From assembly GCA_032871835.1 (NCBI GenBank), contig CM065299.1, forward strand, positions 84,263,652 to 84,327,651: DNA of 64,000 nucleotides, in the 5' to 3' direction. Made by a program: the position numbers and the translations under genes. Below are positions 34,065-45,464 of the stretch, piece by piece (the stretch's first letter is position 1; each line of letters begins with the position of its first letter). This DNA comes from Dipteronia dyeriana (lineage: Eukaryota > Streptophyta > Magnoliopsida > Sapindales > Sapindaceae). The notes below the pieces were generated by a model. The model saw only the letters and a program-made list of their open reading frames with translations. It did no database searches and was not told where the DNA came from.

Positions 34065-34843
34065 GGAATTCTGGAATTCGTTTTTTACTGGGAGGTTCGG
34101 TGATCCTAAATTCAATGCGGTTTGGTGATCCTCATTTTTTTTATATATTCATCCCTATATAATTGTCGTTTAATTTTCTGAATAGATACCGTAATTTATA
34201 ATATTCTCTTCTACCACTCATACAAATCAAAAAGGTATGTTATTTGATTTTATTTTTTAATTAATTTTTAATACGTTCATACATAAATAATTGTTGTTTA
34301 ATTTTTTTAAATATATATTATTGTGTATAATGTTGCATGTTGTCTTAGTTTGAAATGATTTTTTTTTACCATATGCTAGCTGTTGATTTAAATGTTTTAA
34401 TTTTAAGTTTAGTTAATGACTTTGTTATTGGTATGAAAATGTTTAATTTTTTTTTTTGTGCCGATGGATCCCAAGCTTTTAAGGAACAAGAGGAAGCATT
34501 ACAACCCTAGCGGTGGATCTACAACCGAACAGTAAAAATTGAATTGATTTTGGCAATGATTTTCGTCAACTTACAATTTGACAACTAATTAAATTTTAAT
34601 TTGTATCTTTAAGTCTTGATGCTATGTTCATCTTAGAATATAAGTTATCGGTGAACATCAGTTTGCTTTTCAGTATCAAAAATGTCAAGATTCAAGGGAA
34701 TATTAATACTAATAAGATCAAAGAGTAAGATTGCTTTTGTTTAAAAAAAGATCAAAGAGTAATCATTGATCATTCAATTCAATGTAGAAACAATCTTCTC
34801 TATATACATACATATAGGGGTCAATAAATTATTGGCACCATTT
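34065..34843. other. AT-rich spacer between gypsy element and MULE-2
   Basis: No domain recognised. A 23-codon ORF (34464-34535, basic, beginning MDPKLLRNKRKHYNPSGG) follows a T run; it may be a fragment of another element but cannot be assigned. Confidence 0.4.
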
Positions 34844-35204
34844 GGGGGGTGTGTTGTGCAAATATCATCATTTTATTGATATATGTTTAAAAGACACCAT
34901 TTAGTGTGATCGGATAAAATGAAAAAGCTAGAGTGAGAAGGAGACCGACGACAACAGAATCGACGGCGAAGTGACCGAAACGTGAACGAGAGAATACACC
35001 AGATTTGTTGCGATTGATAAAGGTAATTTCTGTTCGTTTTTTTTTTCTTCTGGATTTTGTAGTTGATAACTTGTCATTGTATGTTAGACTTGTGTTTTGT
35101 TGATTGAATTTGTAGATTAGGGTTCAAAATGAGATCTAAGAATGGTTGTGGTTTAGGTTAGAGTTTGAAATTTGGTTGAATATGTGATGAGGAAGATGAA
35201 ATTC

Positions 35205-35735
35205 TGGGTATCGATGAATTGTAATTTTGAGAATTTTTGAAATCGAGAATTTTTTGAGCGAAATCGAGGTCTTTTAGAACTAGATCGAGGATTTTTAAGT
35301 AAGAATCGAGAATATTTTTTTAAAGAATCTAGGATATTTTTCAAACGATCGAGATTATTTTCAAAAGATCGAGAATATTTTCAAACAATCGAGAATTTTT
35401 TTCAAACGATCGAGAAAATTTTCAAGCGATTGAGAATATTTTCAAACTATCGATAATATTTTTCAAACGATCGAGAATATTTTCAAACGATCGAGAATAT
35501 TTTCAAAAGATCGAGAATTTTTTTCAAACGATCGAGAATATTTTCAAACGATCGAGAATATTTTCAAAAGATCGAGAATATTTTTCAAACGATCGAGAAT
35601 ATTTTCAAACGATCGAGAATATTTTTCACAAACGATCGAGAATATTTTCAAACTATCGAGAATATTTTCCAAATGTTCGAGATTATTTTCAAAGGATCGA
35701 GAATATTATGAAAGGATCGAGAATATATTTCATAG
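35205..35735 (+). repeat. Left subterminal array of MULE-2 (GATCGAGAATATTTTCAAA)
   Basis: About 24 copies of a 20-22-base unit with core ATCGAGAA and a TTTTCAAA tail; for example GATCGAG at 35347, 35367 and 35387. Homogeneous in the middle, degenerate at both edges. It ends about 50 bases before the first Ulp1-gene exon, so it may lie in that gene's promoter or leader. Confidence 0.92.
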
Positions 35736-35784
35736 AACTGAGTTTTTTCCGGTTTACTTATGTATTGTTTCTATGACATTGTAG

Positions 35785-38700
35785 ATGAGGAGCAGGTTGA
35801 AGGATTTTCTTAAAACTCCAGAGGGAGATTGGTTCAAGGGAAAATTGACTCAACACCACCATTTTGAAGTCCTTGCCCGTATAGACGATGCATTGAACCG
35901 GGTCCCAGAACATTTTACTGTTGAGGATCGACGTCAGTTTATGGCATTCTGTTTCGGGCATTTCATGGCAATGCACTGAGAGATGAAGTTTTCTGGTGGT
36001 GTTATCCATCAGTTGTTGTTGCAAGAGTTGGACCACAACAGTCCAACAGATGAGATGTGGTTCTTGTTAGGGAACCAGGTGGTGAGGTTTCCGAAGGTGA
36101 AATTTTTCCTCATCATCAGATTACGTTTTGGACTTGTACCGAACACTGGTCTGTATGCTGCAGTGGAGAATGGCATACATCAGCGGTACTTTCGTACAGC
36201 CGATAAGTATTGTTGGAGGAGTTGAGGGTTGTTCTTACGCTAGGAGAATTTCAGGAGGCGTACGATGCTGTGAAGTTATGCCTCATAAACATGTTGAACT
36301 TGATATTGATGGGGGAGGACGAGAGATTCAAGATTCCAGTTTGACAGTTTCGGTTTGTGGAGGACCTTACTGCCTTCGATGTTTTCCCATGGGGTGCCCA
36401 CGTATATAGGAATTCTATTTTGTCTTTCAAGCATGCGTTACCACGACGATGTGAGGAGAGAGGCCAACAGTTACAGGGCGATGTTGTACATACCATTGAG
36501 GGGTACAACATTTACGGTCTGTCACTTGCCCTCTTGGTAAGAACATTGAATTACAAAACCGACTTTATAGTTCGTTGCCTAAATTTTTTGGATTCTAAAT
36601 GTACTTATCTTTGATACAGATATTTGCTTTCGAGGTGATCCCCCATCTGGGTGTCGATTTCGGTGCCCGAAGGGCTACAAAGCTTTCTCCTCGTATGTTG
36701 AAGTGGGAGTTGACAAAACAACCTAGAGAGAAAAAGATGGCTAAGATTTTCAGTGCTAGGGTATGTATTTAGTTTGTTAATCGTTATATTAGTTACTATG
36801 TTTACAATGACATTCCTCTAACTAAGTTTTCAGTTGTTTGCGAGGAAGGAAATTGTGCCCACAACAGCTAAGGAGGGAGCACCGTACTTCACAGGCCTAA
36901 GCGGGGGGGAGCCTGGATGTAGAGGAGGATAGGGTTTACCTTCTGTCTGTCCCTGATCAGACTACTGACGGCGGGATACATGGAGATGGTTCGGAGGAAG
37001 AGGGTGGGGGATGGAGGCTCAGTGATACGGAGGCTTCTGACCCATCGGTCCCGAGTGTCAGTGCCATAGACACTGACGGGTCTAAGCCGTCTCCTCGGGG
37101 AGTGAGGTATAGAAGGTCGGTTTACCACCACCGGACCTGGTGCATCTAGAGGGGATTCCCGTGCAGTAGTTGGACGTGATGTGGAGGTAAGTAGAGATGA
37201 TAATTTCATTTTTATTAACGTGACCTGTTGAGTTTTTTATTACTAACAATGTTGACATGAATTCAGGCCCCATGGGAACATCATTTCAACGAGTTACGTG
37301 ATGCCCTCTGGAAGAGTGAGGATGACCGACAACAGCAACAATGAGAGTTGTTAGATATGATCCGGAGGAGCGAAGAGGATCGACAAGATCAACACCGTGA
37401 GTTGCTCGCATTGATCGGGATTCCAACATCAGGATGTATACGCACCGGGATGGTCCACCAAGTCCTGATCATGACTTTACTTTCGGAGACAGGACATGTG
37501 GATATTCTGGGGGGGGGGGGACAGATAGCACCGGTGCTTGTCGGGAGGATCCACATACTGGAAGGGCAGTTCCAGAGAGTGAGCCTGACCAGCGTAACTG
37601 AGATACAGGGCATGTTACACGTACAACAACAGGCTCATTGGCAGATTGACAGTCGGCCCCTACGATCGAGCAGCAGCCTCCCTCTTCTCCCTCATCGGTC
37701 AAGCAACAGCCTCCCCTTCTACAGCCCCTATCTGTTGAGCAGCAACCTCCCCCTCTACCGCCCCCATCGGTCGAGCAGCAGGTCCCCTCCACCCCCCCTC
37801 CACCGTCCACATCGATCGATTGACAGTTGCCCTATCTACCCCCGACATCCATCTAGCCTTAGGGGGGACAGACCTCCTCAACGTACCACACCCCAACAGG
37901 TGGAGTTCGACTGGAGATGCATGTACTGAAGCGCGGTTGATAGTTTCTCAGCCCATACACATATCCCTACCAACCGAAGAGGGCGAGGATAATACTTCAG
38001 GCTACTGACCACATTTTTTATCCCCATAGACTGGTGGATGGTGACCAGTTGAAGGCTTACCGAGCCTTCAAGAAGAACATAAACGGGGAAACATAAGTAA
38101 TTCTTTTTTCTAATAAGCTGACATGTTTTCTTTTGTTAAATTAAATATTTGTGTTGCTAATGGGAAATTAATGCAAACGTGATGTGGACGTGCTAATGCC
38201 AGTTGATATTGCATGGTTCCATCGGATGCAGACCAACTTCATGGACTTGGAGGATGAGGTATAACGAACCCATTTTCTATATAATGTTTGTTTTAGATTT
38301 GATACACTTCTAATAGTTTATTACGTGTATATACTCCCAGCATATGGACGCGTACCTCCATATTCTTTGGAAGCGTCAATGAGCATTCCCAACTGTGTAC
38401 AACCAGATGATCAACATCTTGGATACACAATTTTTTGTAAGTATTCCACAAAAATCATGATTACGTATGCTTTTACATTTGTTTGTAAAACAATGCTATT
38501 TTTTTTGTCGATGAAATGTTTGTACAGTCTTATCTGGAGGTCCAGTACAGGAGAATGATATCTCGTGATGCTCACGGGGACATTAGCACGATGCGGTGGA
38601 ATGTGTTAGGGTTCTGGTGGACCAATGAGGACCTTACGACGGTGCATGGTGGTGCCTCGATTGGATGCCGTTTGTGGCACGAGGTTGATATGGTAAGTGG

Positions 38701-39265
38701 TACTTGGTTTACAATTACAAATATAAATGTCTTTATACATCCTAACACTTTCTTTTTACGTTTACAGGTCCTGATACAGTGAAACATTGGGCGCCAACAT
38801 TGGCTATTGGTGACCGTTGACCTCACATCCAGGAAGATGTTCATAGTCGACCCCTGAAGACAGGAGGTGTCAGTGAATATTCGAAAGCAGCAGGTAGCCC
38901 CCTTGTGTTGGTTTTTTCCCTCGATGTTGCATCAAGTCGATTTTCATACTACGTGATCTTCTGACCATGAGACGTTCCCCAAGAAGAATAGGCCCTTCTC
39001 AGTCAGCGTGGTGTCCGTAACCCGTGTCCCCCAACAGAAAAAATCGTAAGACATATTGTTTTCATTTACTTTGAGATTGAGTTATTAAATTATTATTGTT
39101 TTATTAATGTATGTTAATGTGTCCAACTGTAAGGGTAATTGTGGTCCCCACACATAGAGATTGATCAATTACATTCTGGTGGACAAGAAGGATTTCGATT
39201 GGTCGGAAGACGGTATGGAGATCATTCGAGACAAGATGACAGTTGAGATATTTTCAAACTCCTGA
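35785..39265 (+). pseudogene. Ulp1/C48 cysteine protease-like gene with DUF1985-like N-terminus
   Basis: Exon 1 begins at 35785 (MRSRLKDFLKTPEGDWF) and shows a DUF1985-like region (FCFGHFMAM, EMWFLLGNQVVRF, LTAFDVFPWGAHVY) to a GT at 36536. Further exons start at about 36619, 36833, 37267, 38341, 38528 and 38769, each with clear CAG/GT borders. The middle (37600-37930) is Pro/Ser-rich. The C-terminal half has the C48 catalytic layout: His in RQHWLLVTVDL (codon 38798), FIVDP after it, Gln in VPQQK (about 39030), and Cys in GNCGPHT (codon 39140). Ulp1-family enzymes cleave SUMO-type modifiers; MULE-borne copies have unknown targets. Stops at about 35977, 36331 and 38780 and frame breaks show that this copy is inactive. 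Confidence 0.8.
37506..37520. repeat. Poly(G) run in the Ulp1-like pseudogene
   Basis: About 12 consecutive G at 37509-37520, a likely slippage site and probable cause of a frame disruption here. Confidence 0.7.
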
Positions 39266-39490
39266 CCCGTTTAGTTTTATGTAGTAATTCTTCTGTACAT
39301 GTACCATTTTTTTGTAATTTTTTTTTTACATTGAAATAAAATTTTACTTTAATTTTTGTTTCCTTTTCAACTATCATAAATCACAAATTTAACAGTAATT
39401 GAAAATCCTATTTAATTATAATTGAAATTCAATTATTGAACAAGTCATACGAGTACTAGATTTCACAATGTTTTCATCATAATGCCTAAA

Positions 39491-42232
39491 TCATTCCACG
39501 GTGGAGTCTCTGGTCGGGCACGTCTGTCTGTTGTGGCAAACTGTATGACATATACTAAACTTGCGTCGGTATTCCTCAGGAACAATTCTACTCGGACCTT
39601 TATTAATCAAAGCTGTGTTAGAACATCTCCTGGAATTATACCGTCCACATCTTCTACAGTTTTGTGTATTTTTCCTCTCCGAAGACGATATATGTCGACC
39701 CACCCTCGGGCGTCCTACTTGTCTCCTGGATATTGGATTCAAAACCACCCTCTCAGCGATGTCAGATGGCACAACCCAATTGGAAGGATGTCCAACCGAC
39801 ATAATAGGGACCGAGTACGAGTCAATAAGTGTCTGTCTCTTGTAGAAGTCCATACATAGTGAGGTAAAATCCATGTTTCGATCTCTGTAAAAACAATGAA
39901 AACAATGTGATTCGCGTTGCAGTAATATTAACCGTATACTAAAACGTATGATGTACCTTGAGGCAGTGAGCGCGTGAGAACATGAAAGCTGGTCCATTTG
40001 GAATTTGTTGCATGTCTAGGTCTTTCGGCCTAGGTTAACGGTTCACTGTTTTCCAGACCGCTTCACAGAGAATATGTTCTAGTCAGCTGGATTTACGGTT
40101 ATAAAATTACACTTCTCCATGCATTTTATGATCACAATATTTGTTGCGTCAGTCAACTGATGACGCATGGACTGTGCAACGATATGACGATCATGAAACC
40201 AACGTTGTAGCATATTCCTAATGAACTCTGCCAGAGTCAACATAGGCAGTTGCCGTGCAATTTTCAAGCATGAGTTTATGCATTCTGCAACATTTGTTGT
40301 CATCACCTTGTACCTTCTGTTGAGGCAGTGTACACAGGATCACTTGTGTGGACCGGCATCAAATACATAATTATATACATTCGGGTGCAAGTTTCGTAAC
40401 TCTTCCATGTGCCGGTTATACTTCAACTCGATGTACGCTCGGGATGCTTTGTCCATTATTATGGCAACATCCTTTCTGTGATATCGCTTTTTAATATTTT
40501 CATAAAAGTGCCAGCAACATATGGTATGGGTGGCGTAAGGAAACACTTTAGAAATCCCTGCTTCAATGCTTGCATGACAATCAAAAATGAAAACCAAATC
40601 ATCTATATGGCCAAGGGCATCTTTCAAGCAATCCAAAAACCACTTCCATGATAGGTTGTTCTCTGAGTCACCGTAGCCAAAAACAATGGGATAAACCTAT
40701 TCATTCCAATCTTGTGCAGTTGCAACAAACATTGTACCCCCGAATCTTCCCTTTAAATGGGTACCATAAACGACAATAACTGGATGTAGACACCTCTGGA
40801 ATCCTCTAAGTAAGGCACCCAACGACATGAAAAAGTAGAGAAATTTACCATTTTTGGACTATAAGTCAACGATTGTTCCGGGATTTTTTTCTTTCAACAC
40901 ATAACCGAATGATGACAGTAGTTGGAAGGTTTCCTCATGCGTTCCATAGGTGAGTGACAACTCATAATTGAGAGCTTGATATGCCTTACTGTACATGATT
41001 TGAATGCCATACTTTGTTTTCATGTCGGCGATTATGTCCTAAGGACGCATTAGTCGACCATCCTGTTGTTATAATCTAGGTGCAACCACTTCTCTAATTA
41101 TGATTGCACTAGCTTGTCAATGGCGATGGTGAATCTCCTCTAACGGACAAGTGTGTTTGTTGACAAAACTTTTTACTTGGAAGTATGTCACTTCATCTCT
41201 CCTCACCGCTATTAACTTCCACGTACAGTTGTCCATCAAACAAACCAGATGTAACGTTGTCTTGTTCGACCTTTTCACTTTCCACTTGAAGTTGTGTCGC
41301 AATGCAAAATGCCCAACCAATCTCTTCAAATCCTTTTTACTAGGGAAAAATTGCCCTTTATATATCATGCTTGTTGGTTCGTCTTCTACCAAGTTCCTGC
41401 TTACACCCATACCAAAAGAGTACGATTCTGCTCCTAGAATTACTCACGTTATGGCATTGTCAGAATCAGCTTCAGTTACATTAGGCCGGACCTCAGAGGT
41501 CCCAGATATTTCTACTGCACTAGAACTACATCTGTGTACATGTCTTTCTGTATGGATAAGTTTTTCATCTTCCTCATTGTTCGCTACATTATTTACCGGA
41601 TGCAAATTTGCTTCATTATCCACTTCATGAATTGGCCCAAAATTCGGTTCATTGTTCTGCTAATTATTCATGTCATTGTACATCTCATTGTATTGGTGGT
41701 TGTACTGCCCAGCATTCATTTCAATTTGACAACCAAAGAACTCATCCAATTGAGGTCCAGGTATATAACCATGGTCGGCTACTTCTGGTGGGACACAACA
41801 CATGTTTTGTTGCTCTTCGTTTCCACTTCTTTCTATGAACAATTGGTTGATTCCGCCTGACGATCAAAATTGTTGGGTGTTTCCACGACTATGGGTATCT
41901 TTAGCTATCACATTTGTTGTTGCCCTCTCAATTAGACTAACACATACTTGAGGGATCACCCTATCTTCCTCCAGCATAAACAAAACATCATCGTCGTTTC
42001 TTATAAATGTGTGACATGTTATCCCGGGAACGATTGATATAGATTGTAGATCAACAATGTATTTGTTAACATCGTACTTCACAACGGTTTGCACGATCGA
42101 CGCCAGTTCTTCGTAAGTCATATTTTTTGACACATACATTCCTTGGTTATCGAAACCGAAAAACCTCTGACTTCCATCAGGTAATTGCTCTCATTGACCG
42201 TTGTAAGATATGACTATTCTCACCAGATCCAT
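39491..42232 (-). pseudogene. MuDR-type transposase of MULE-2
   Basis: The start ATG at 42232 gives MDLVRIVISYNGQ, then a stop where Trp is usual. A PB1-like segment (NMTYEELASIVQTVV) and an acidic linker follow. The DNA-binding domain is at 41410-41117 (FFPSKKDLKRLVGHFAL, CLMDNCTWKL, NKHTC). The catalytic region follows: GTHLKGRFGGTMFVA, VYPIVFGYGDSENN, FDCHASIEAGI, then THTICCWHFYENI (40740-40500). The SWIM end CSHALTA is near 39985, then an intron (about 39958-39884) and a C-terminal QVGRPRVGRH plus zinc knuckle CRRCGRYNSRRC (about 39650). Stops at about 41114, 40700 and 40334 and a changed first catalytic Asp (Gly before THLKG) indicate loss of function. Confidence 0.85.
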
Positions 42233-42339
42233 TGTCCTGTGAAAATTATCATCACAAACCATTATTAATAAATTAAAAAAATTAAATTAAGTTTACAATT
42301 ATTAACAATTAAAAAAAAATTATTAAGTGTAAGGGATCA

Positions 42340-42625
42340 ACAACATTATCAAAGGGATTGAGCATTTTGGTATCGAATCGAGAACTTATTGTAAGGGATC
42401 GAGCTTTTTCCAAAAGGATAGAGAACTTTTTCAAGGGATCGAGAACTTTTTCCAAATGGATCGAGAACTTTTTCAAAATGTATCGAGAACTTTTTCAAGG
42501 GATCGAGAACTTTTTCATTCAAGGGATCAAGAACTTTTTCAAGGGATCGAGAATATTCTTCAAATTATCGAGTGTTTTTTCTAACTAATCGAGCATTTTT
42601 TTTCATATAATCGACCTTTTTTCAA
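42340..42625 (+). repeat. Right subterminal array of MULE-2 (GGATCGAGAACTTTTTCAA)
   Basis: About 12 units of 20-22 bases with the same ATCGAGAA core as the left array but GGGATC and CTTTTTC variants; GAGAAC at 42421, 42441, 42463, 42485 and 42505. It has the same orientation on the plus strand as the left array. It lies upstream of the transposase start. Confidence 0.9.
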
Positions 42626-43044
42626 AATATATAAAACCTCGGTCCAAAAATATGCTCGATTCTTTTTTACATATTCTCTGTCACACATGAAAAGTCTCCG
42701 AATCTATTAAATGTTCATACATGTTCTTACAACACAGAAATGCATGCAATATATTGGAAATACATGAAAACAGAAAAGATAATACACGAAATCATAAATA
42801 TTAGTTACCTTCTTGTGCAGATTCTGGAACGAGACAACTTTTTTTTTTGGAGAGAGATAGATACAAGTTTTTACAGAACTTTTTTAGGGAGATACAGAGG
42901 ATTTCAGAAGGTTGTCTTTTATGAATAAAAGTTTAGGGGCAACTTCGGTAGTTCACCATAATAGGTGCTTTTTACACTTAAGTTATTAAACTGATGACAT
43001 CATCATAAAAGACAATAAGAAGGTGACATATCTCACAATTTCCA

Positions 43045-43045
<1 letters not shown>

Positions 43046-43107
<62 letters not shown>
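43046..43107. repeat. (CA)n microsatellite, ~31 units
   Basis: Pure CA run directly adjoining the right end of MULE-2. Confidence 0.96.
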
Positions 43108-43113
<6 letters not shown>

Positions 43114-43250
43114 TAACATAACATATCATAGTTTATATTTGATATTCATCCACTTAAATTAAACTATCAATTTTTTTTGTGAATTTTGATTTGTTCACAT
43201 AATGTTAGAATGTGTTTTCGTATGGACGGTGGTTGTTAGGTCAATAAATA

Positions 43251-45464
43251 TTGATATTCCCCCTAATTCCTTTGTTTTATGTTATGTTCTTGAGTATAAT
43301 TGAACGTTTTAACGTGTTTGTTGAGATTGTGTAGAAAATAGCTCTTGGAGTGCTTGGAAGACAAAAATGTGATTTTAGAGAAAGTTTGGAGAAATGCCTC
43401 TACATAACATCCAACTTGTGAAGACCATATCTCCATCCTCATACTAGTTTGAGGTCTACATGTTTTTGGAAAGCCCTAGAAGTTTAATTTTCGACAAACT
43501 TTACGGTTCATCAATCAGAGTTTTCTAAAAGGAGTTATGACCGTTTTAGTAACAAAAAGTCAAGGTTGGAGAAGTCTACCACGGGCTGGACCACGGTTTG
43601 TGCACCTCACCTGCATAGCGACCTAGGCAACGGTAAACATTAGAAGAGGTATACAGTCTGGACTGCGGTGACCTACAGAGCGACCCATAAGGCAGTGATT
43701 ACATATTTTGAAGGATTTCCACTCTGAATTGGTCCAGAATTATCCTAAAACTTCCCAAATCAAATCGTATTGACTTTAGAAGATCAAGACATGTTTGAAA
43801 AACTTCCTAAACTCAATCTAGAAGTCAATCATCCAAAAATAAAATCCAATTTAGGAAAGGATTCTCATTAATTGTTCAATCCTACTTTCCTACTTGGTGT
43901 ATTTCCCACAAAAGGTAAATTGAAAATTTGCAAGGAGAATCACCTATAAATACTAAGAGTTTCTTCAAGAGAAAGGGTCGGAGATTCGTTATTGAAGATT
44001 AAATATTGAAGATCTTTCGTAGTTTTTATTTTCTCTCTTCTTCTATCTTTCTTTATTTATAGTTTTTATTTTCTTTCTTTTTCTATCTTTCTTTATTTTC
44101 AATTTTTTTATTTCCTTTCTTAGTTATGATGTCGGGCTAAACTCTTCATAGCTAGGGCTAACTTGAAGCCCTAGACATGATTCTATTTCTATAGACGAGT
44201 GTGTTTTAATGAAGTATTATTTCCCCCTTACATGATGATTCAATTTCTCCAATTTTTTTTCTATTATTGTGTTTCTTTGATTGATCACCTTAGGAGCATG
44301 ATTTTAGGATTTACGTTGTAGGATAGAGTTCGAATGCCATACAACATATTTTTACATGCAACACGTAATTGGAATAAGACCTAATTAAGGGAAATTGATT
44401 CATGAATAACTTAGAATAAATACCATGTTTTAGGGTTTATGTGATATTCTTATTCTCTTGGTTCTTAATGGGTTCCAATTATTAAATCTAGTAAATACAC
44501 ATGGTAGGTTATAATTTAAAATACACGTATTTATATAGATGCCATTCAATTTACATACTACTAAGAGATAATCTATATGACTCGTGTGGGATGCCAACAC
44601 TTTGTCGTGAATATCTTCATCGTGTTTGATTGTTTACTAACTTCATTATTGTTTACGGATTGGGTGGATGTTTAGAGGTGGATAGGAGGTTCTAGCTAGC
44701 TTTACCTTATTGATTTTCCTAAATAAATTTTCTGATGCATTCTTAATTTTAGTTTAATTTGAATTCTTAGTTTAAATAATCAATTCAAAAACCCCCAACT
44801 ATGTGTGAGCTGTGTTTTATTTAAGTTGTCTTAGAGTGTCTTAATTTAGTATTTTTAAAATATTAACTTTTGTAAGTAATTCATTCCTTGTGGGAACGAC
44901 CATTGTTTGTCTATTGCTCTATCGTTTACGATTTGTACACTTGCAAGGTTTGATAATATTTTTGTATGCTATTTTCTAACCAACAAGTTTTTAACGCTAC
45001 TGACGGGGAATAAATTTCTTACTTTAGTTTTGAATTTGTTTTTGTTTTTGTGTTTTTTTTATTCTTTTATATTTATTTGGTAATTTTTAGTTTGTTTTTC
45101 TTTTGTAGATTTATAAACGGTTATCGTTCTGTGGATACTCATCCTATAGAACAAGATCCTGAGATCGAAAGAACTCTTCATCAACTGCAGAGAAATCAAG
45201 AAAGAAACATGGCGGACGATCTACCATAAATCAAGAAAGAAACATGGCGGACGATCTACCAACAAATAAAGTGGTTGTCCAAGTGGCATTGAACAATCTA
45301 ACAAGACCTCTTAAAGATTTCACAATTCCTAGGGCTTTGGACCAACCATTATGCATCACTCTTCCAACAAATCTCAATTTCGAGATCAATAGTGGTACAA
45401 TCCATCTTCTTCCAACCTTATATGGAAAATCAGGAGAGGATCCTCAGAAATTCTTTGCAGTATG
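43251..45464 (+). mobile_element. Tat/Athila-like gypsy element, 5' fragment
   Basis: It consists of a probable LTR ending CCAACA at 44985 (start uncertain, perhaps TGATATTCCCCC at 43251), a primer site-like CGCTACTGACGGGGA (44994-45008, degenerate form of the GGCGCCGTTGCCGGGGA site used by Tat/Athila) and the start of gag. A TATA-like CTATAAATAC is at about 43946. A 40-base pyrimidine-rich segment is tandemly repeated at 44021-44100. The element is cut at 45464 by Copia-D; its 3' part is not in the window. Confidence 0.6.
45150..45464 (+). pseudogene. Tat/Athila-like gag start
   Basis: DPEIERTLHQLQRNQERNMADDL resembles the conserved leader of Tat/Athila gag. After a 35-base tandem duplication (45193-45227 and 45228-45262, which introduces a stop and a new ATG at 45244) come FEINSGTIHLLP and GKSGEDPQKF, matching the F-E-[IL]-K-S-G...L-L-P...G...GEDP signature of that gag. 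It ends at the Copia-D border. Confidence 0.7.

Larger units (their letters stand above)
34844..43043. mobile_element. MULE-2: Mutator-like element carrying a Ulp1-type protease gene
   Basis: About 8.2 kb. Weakly conserved inverted ends: the left side has TTGTGCAAATATCATCATTT ... TTTAAAAGACACCATTTAGT (34855-34905), and the right end read in reverse has TTGTGAGATATGTCA ... GATGTCATCAGTTT ... TAAAAAGCACCTATTATGGT (43038-42956). Inside, a Ulp1/C48 protease pseudogene (plus) and a MuDR transposase pseudogene (minus) converge on 39.3-39.5 kb. MULEs bearing Ulp1-like genes are an established plant group (KAONASHI-type, CUMULE). The right end abuts a (CA)n tract, so the target duplication cannot be read. 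Confidence 0.75.

Noticed and set aside
35205..35735. CRISPR-like array because of regular 20-bp repeats
   Set aside because: The units are head-to-tail degenerate copies without unique spacers, in a plant nuclear MULE; they are a subterminal minisatellite.
37469..37810. Gly/Cys-rich minus-strand frame resembling a cysteine-rich peptide
   Set aside because: It is antisense to the Pro/Ser-rich part of the Ulp1-like pseudogene and contains the poly(G) run; no signal peptide or conserved cysteine spacing.
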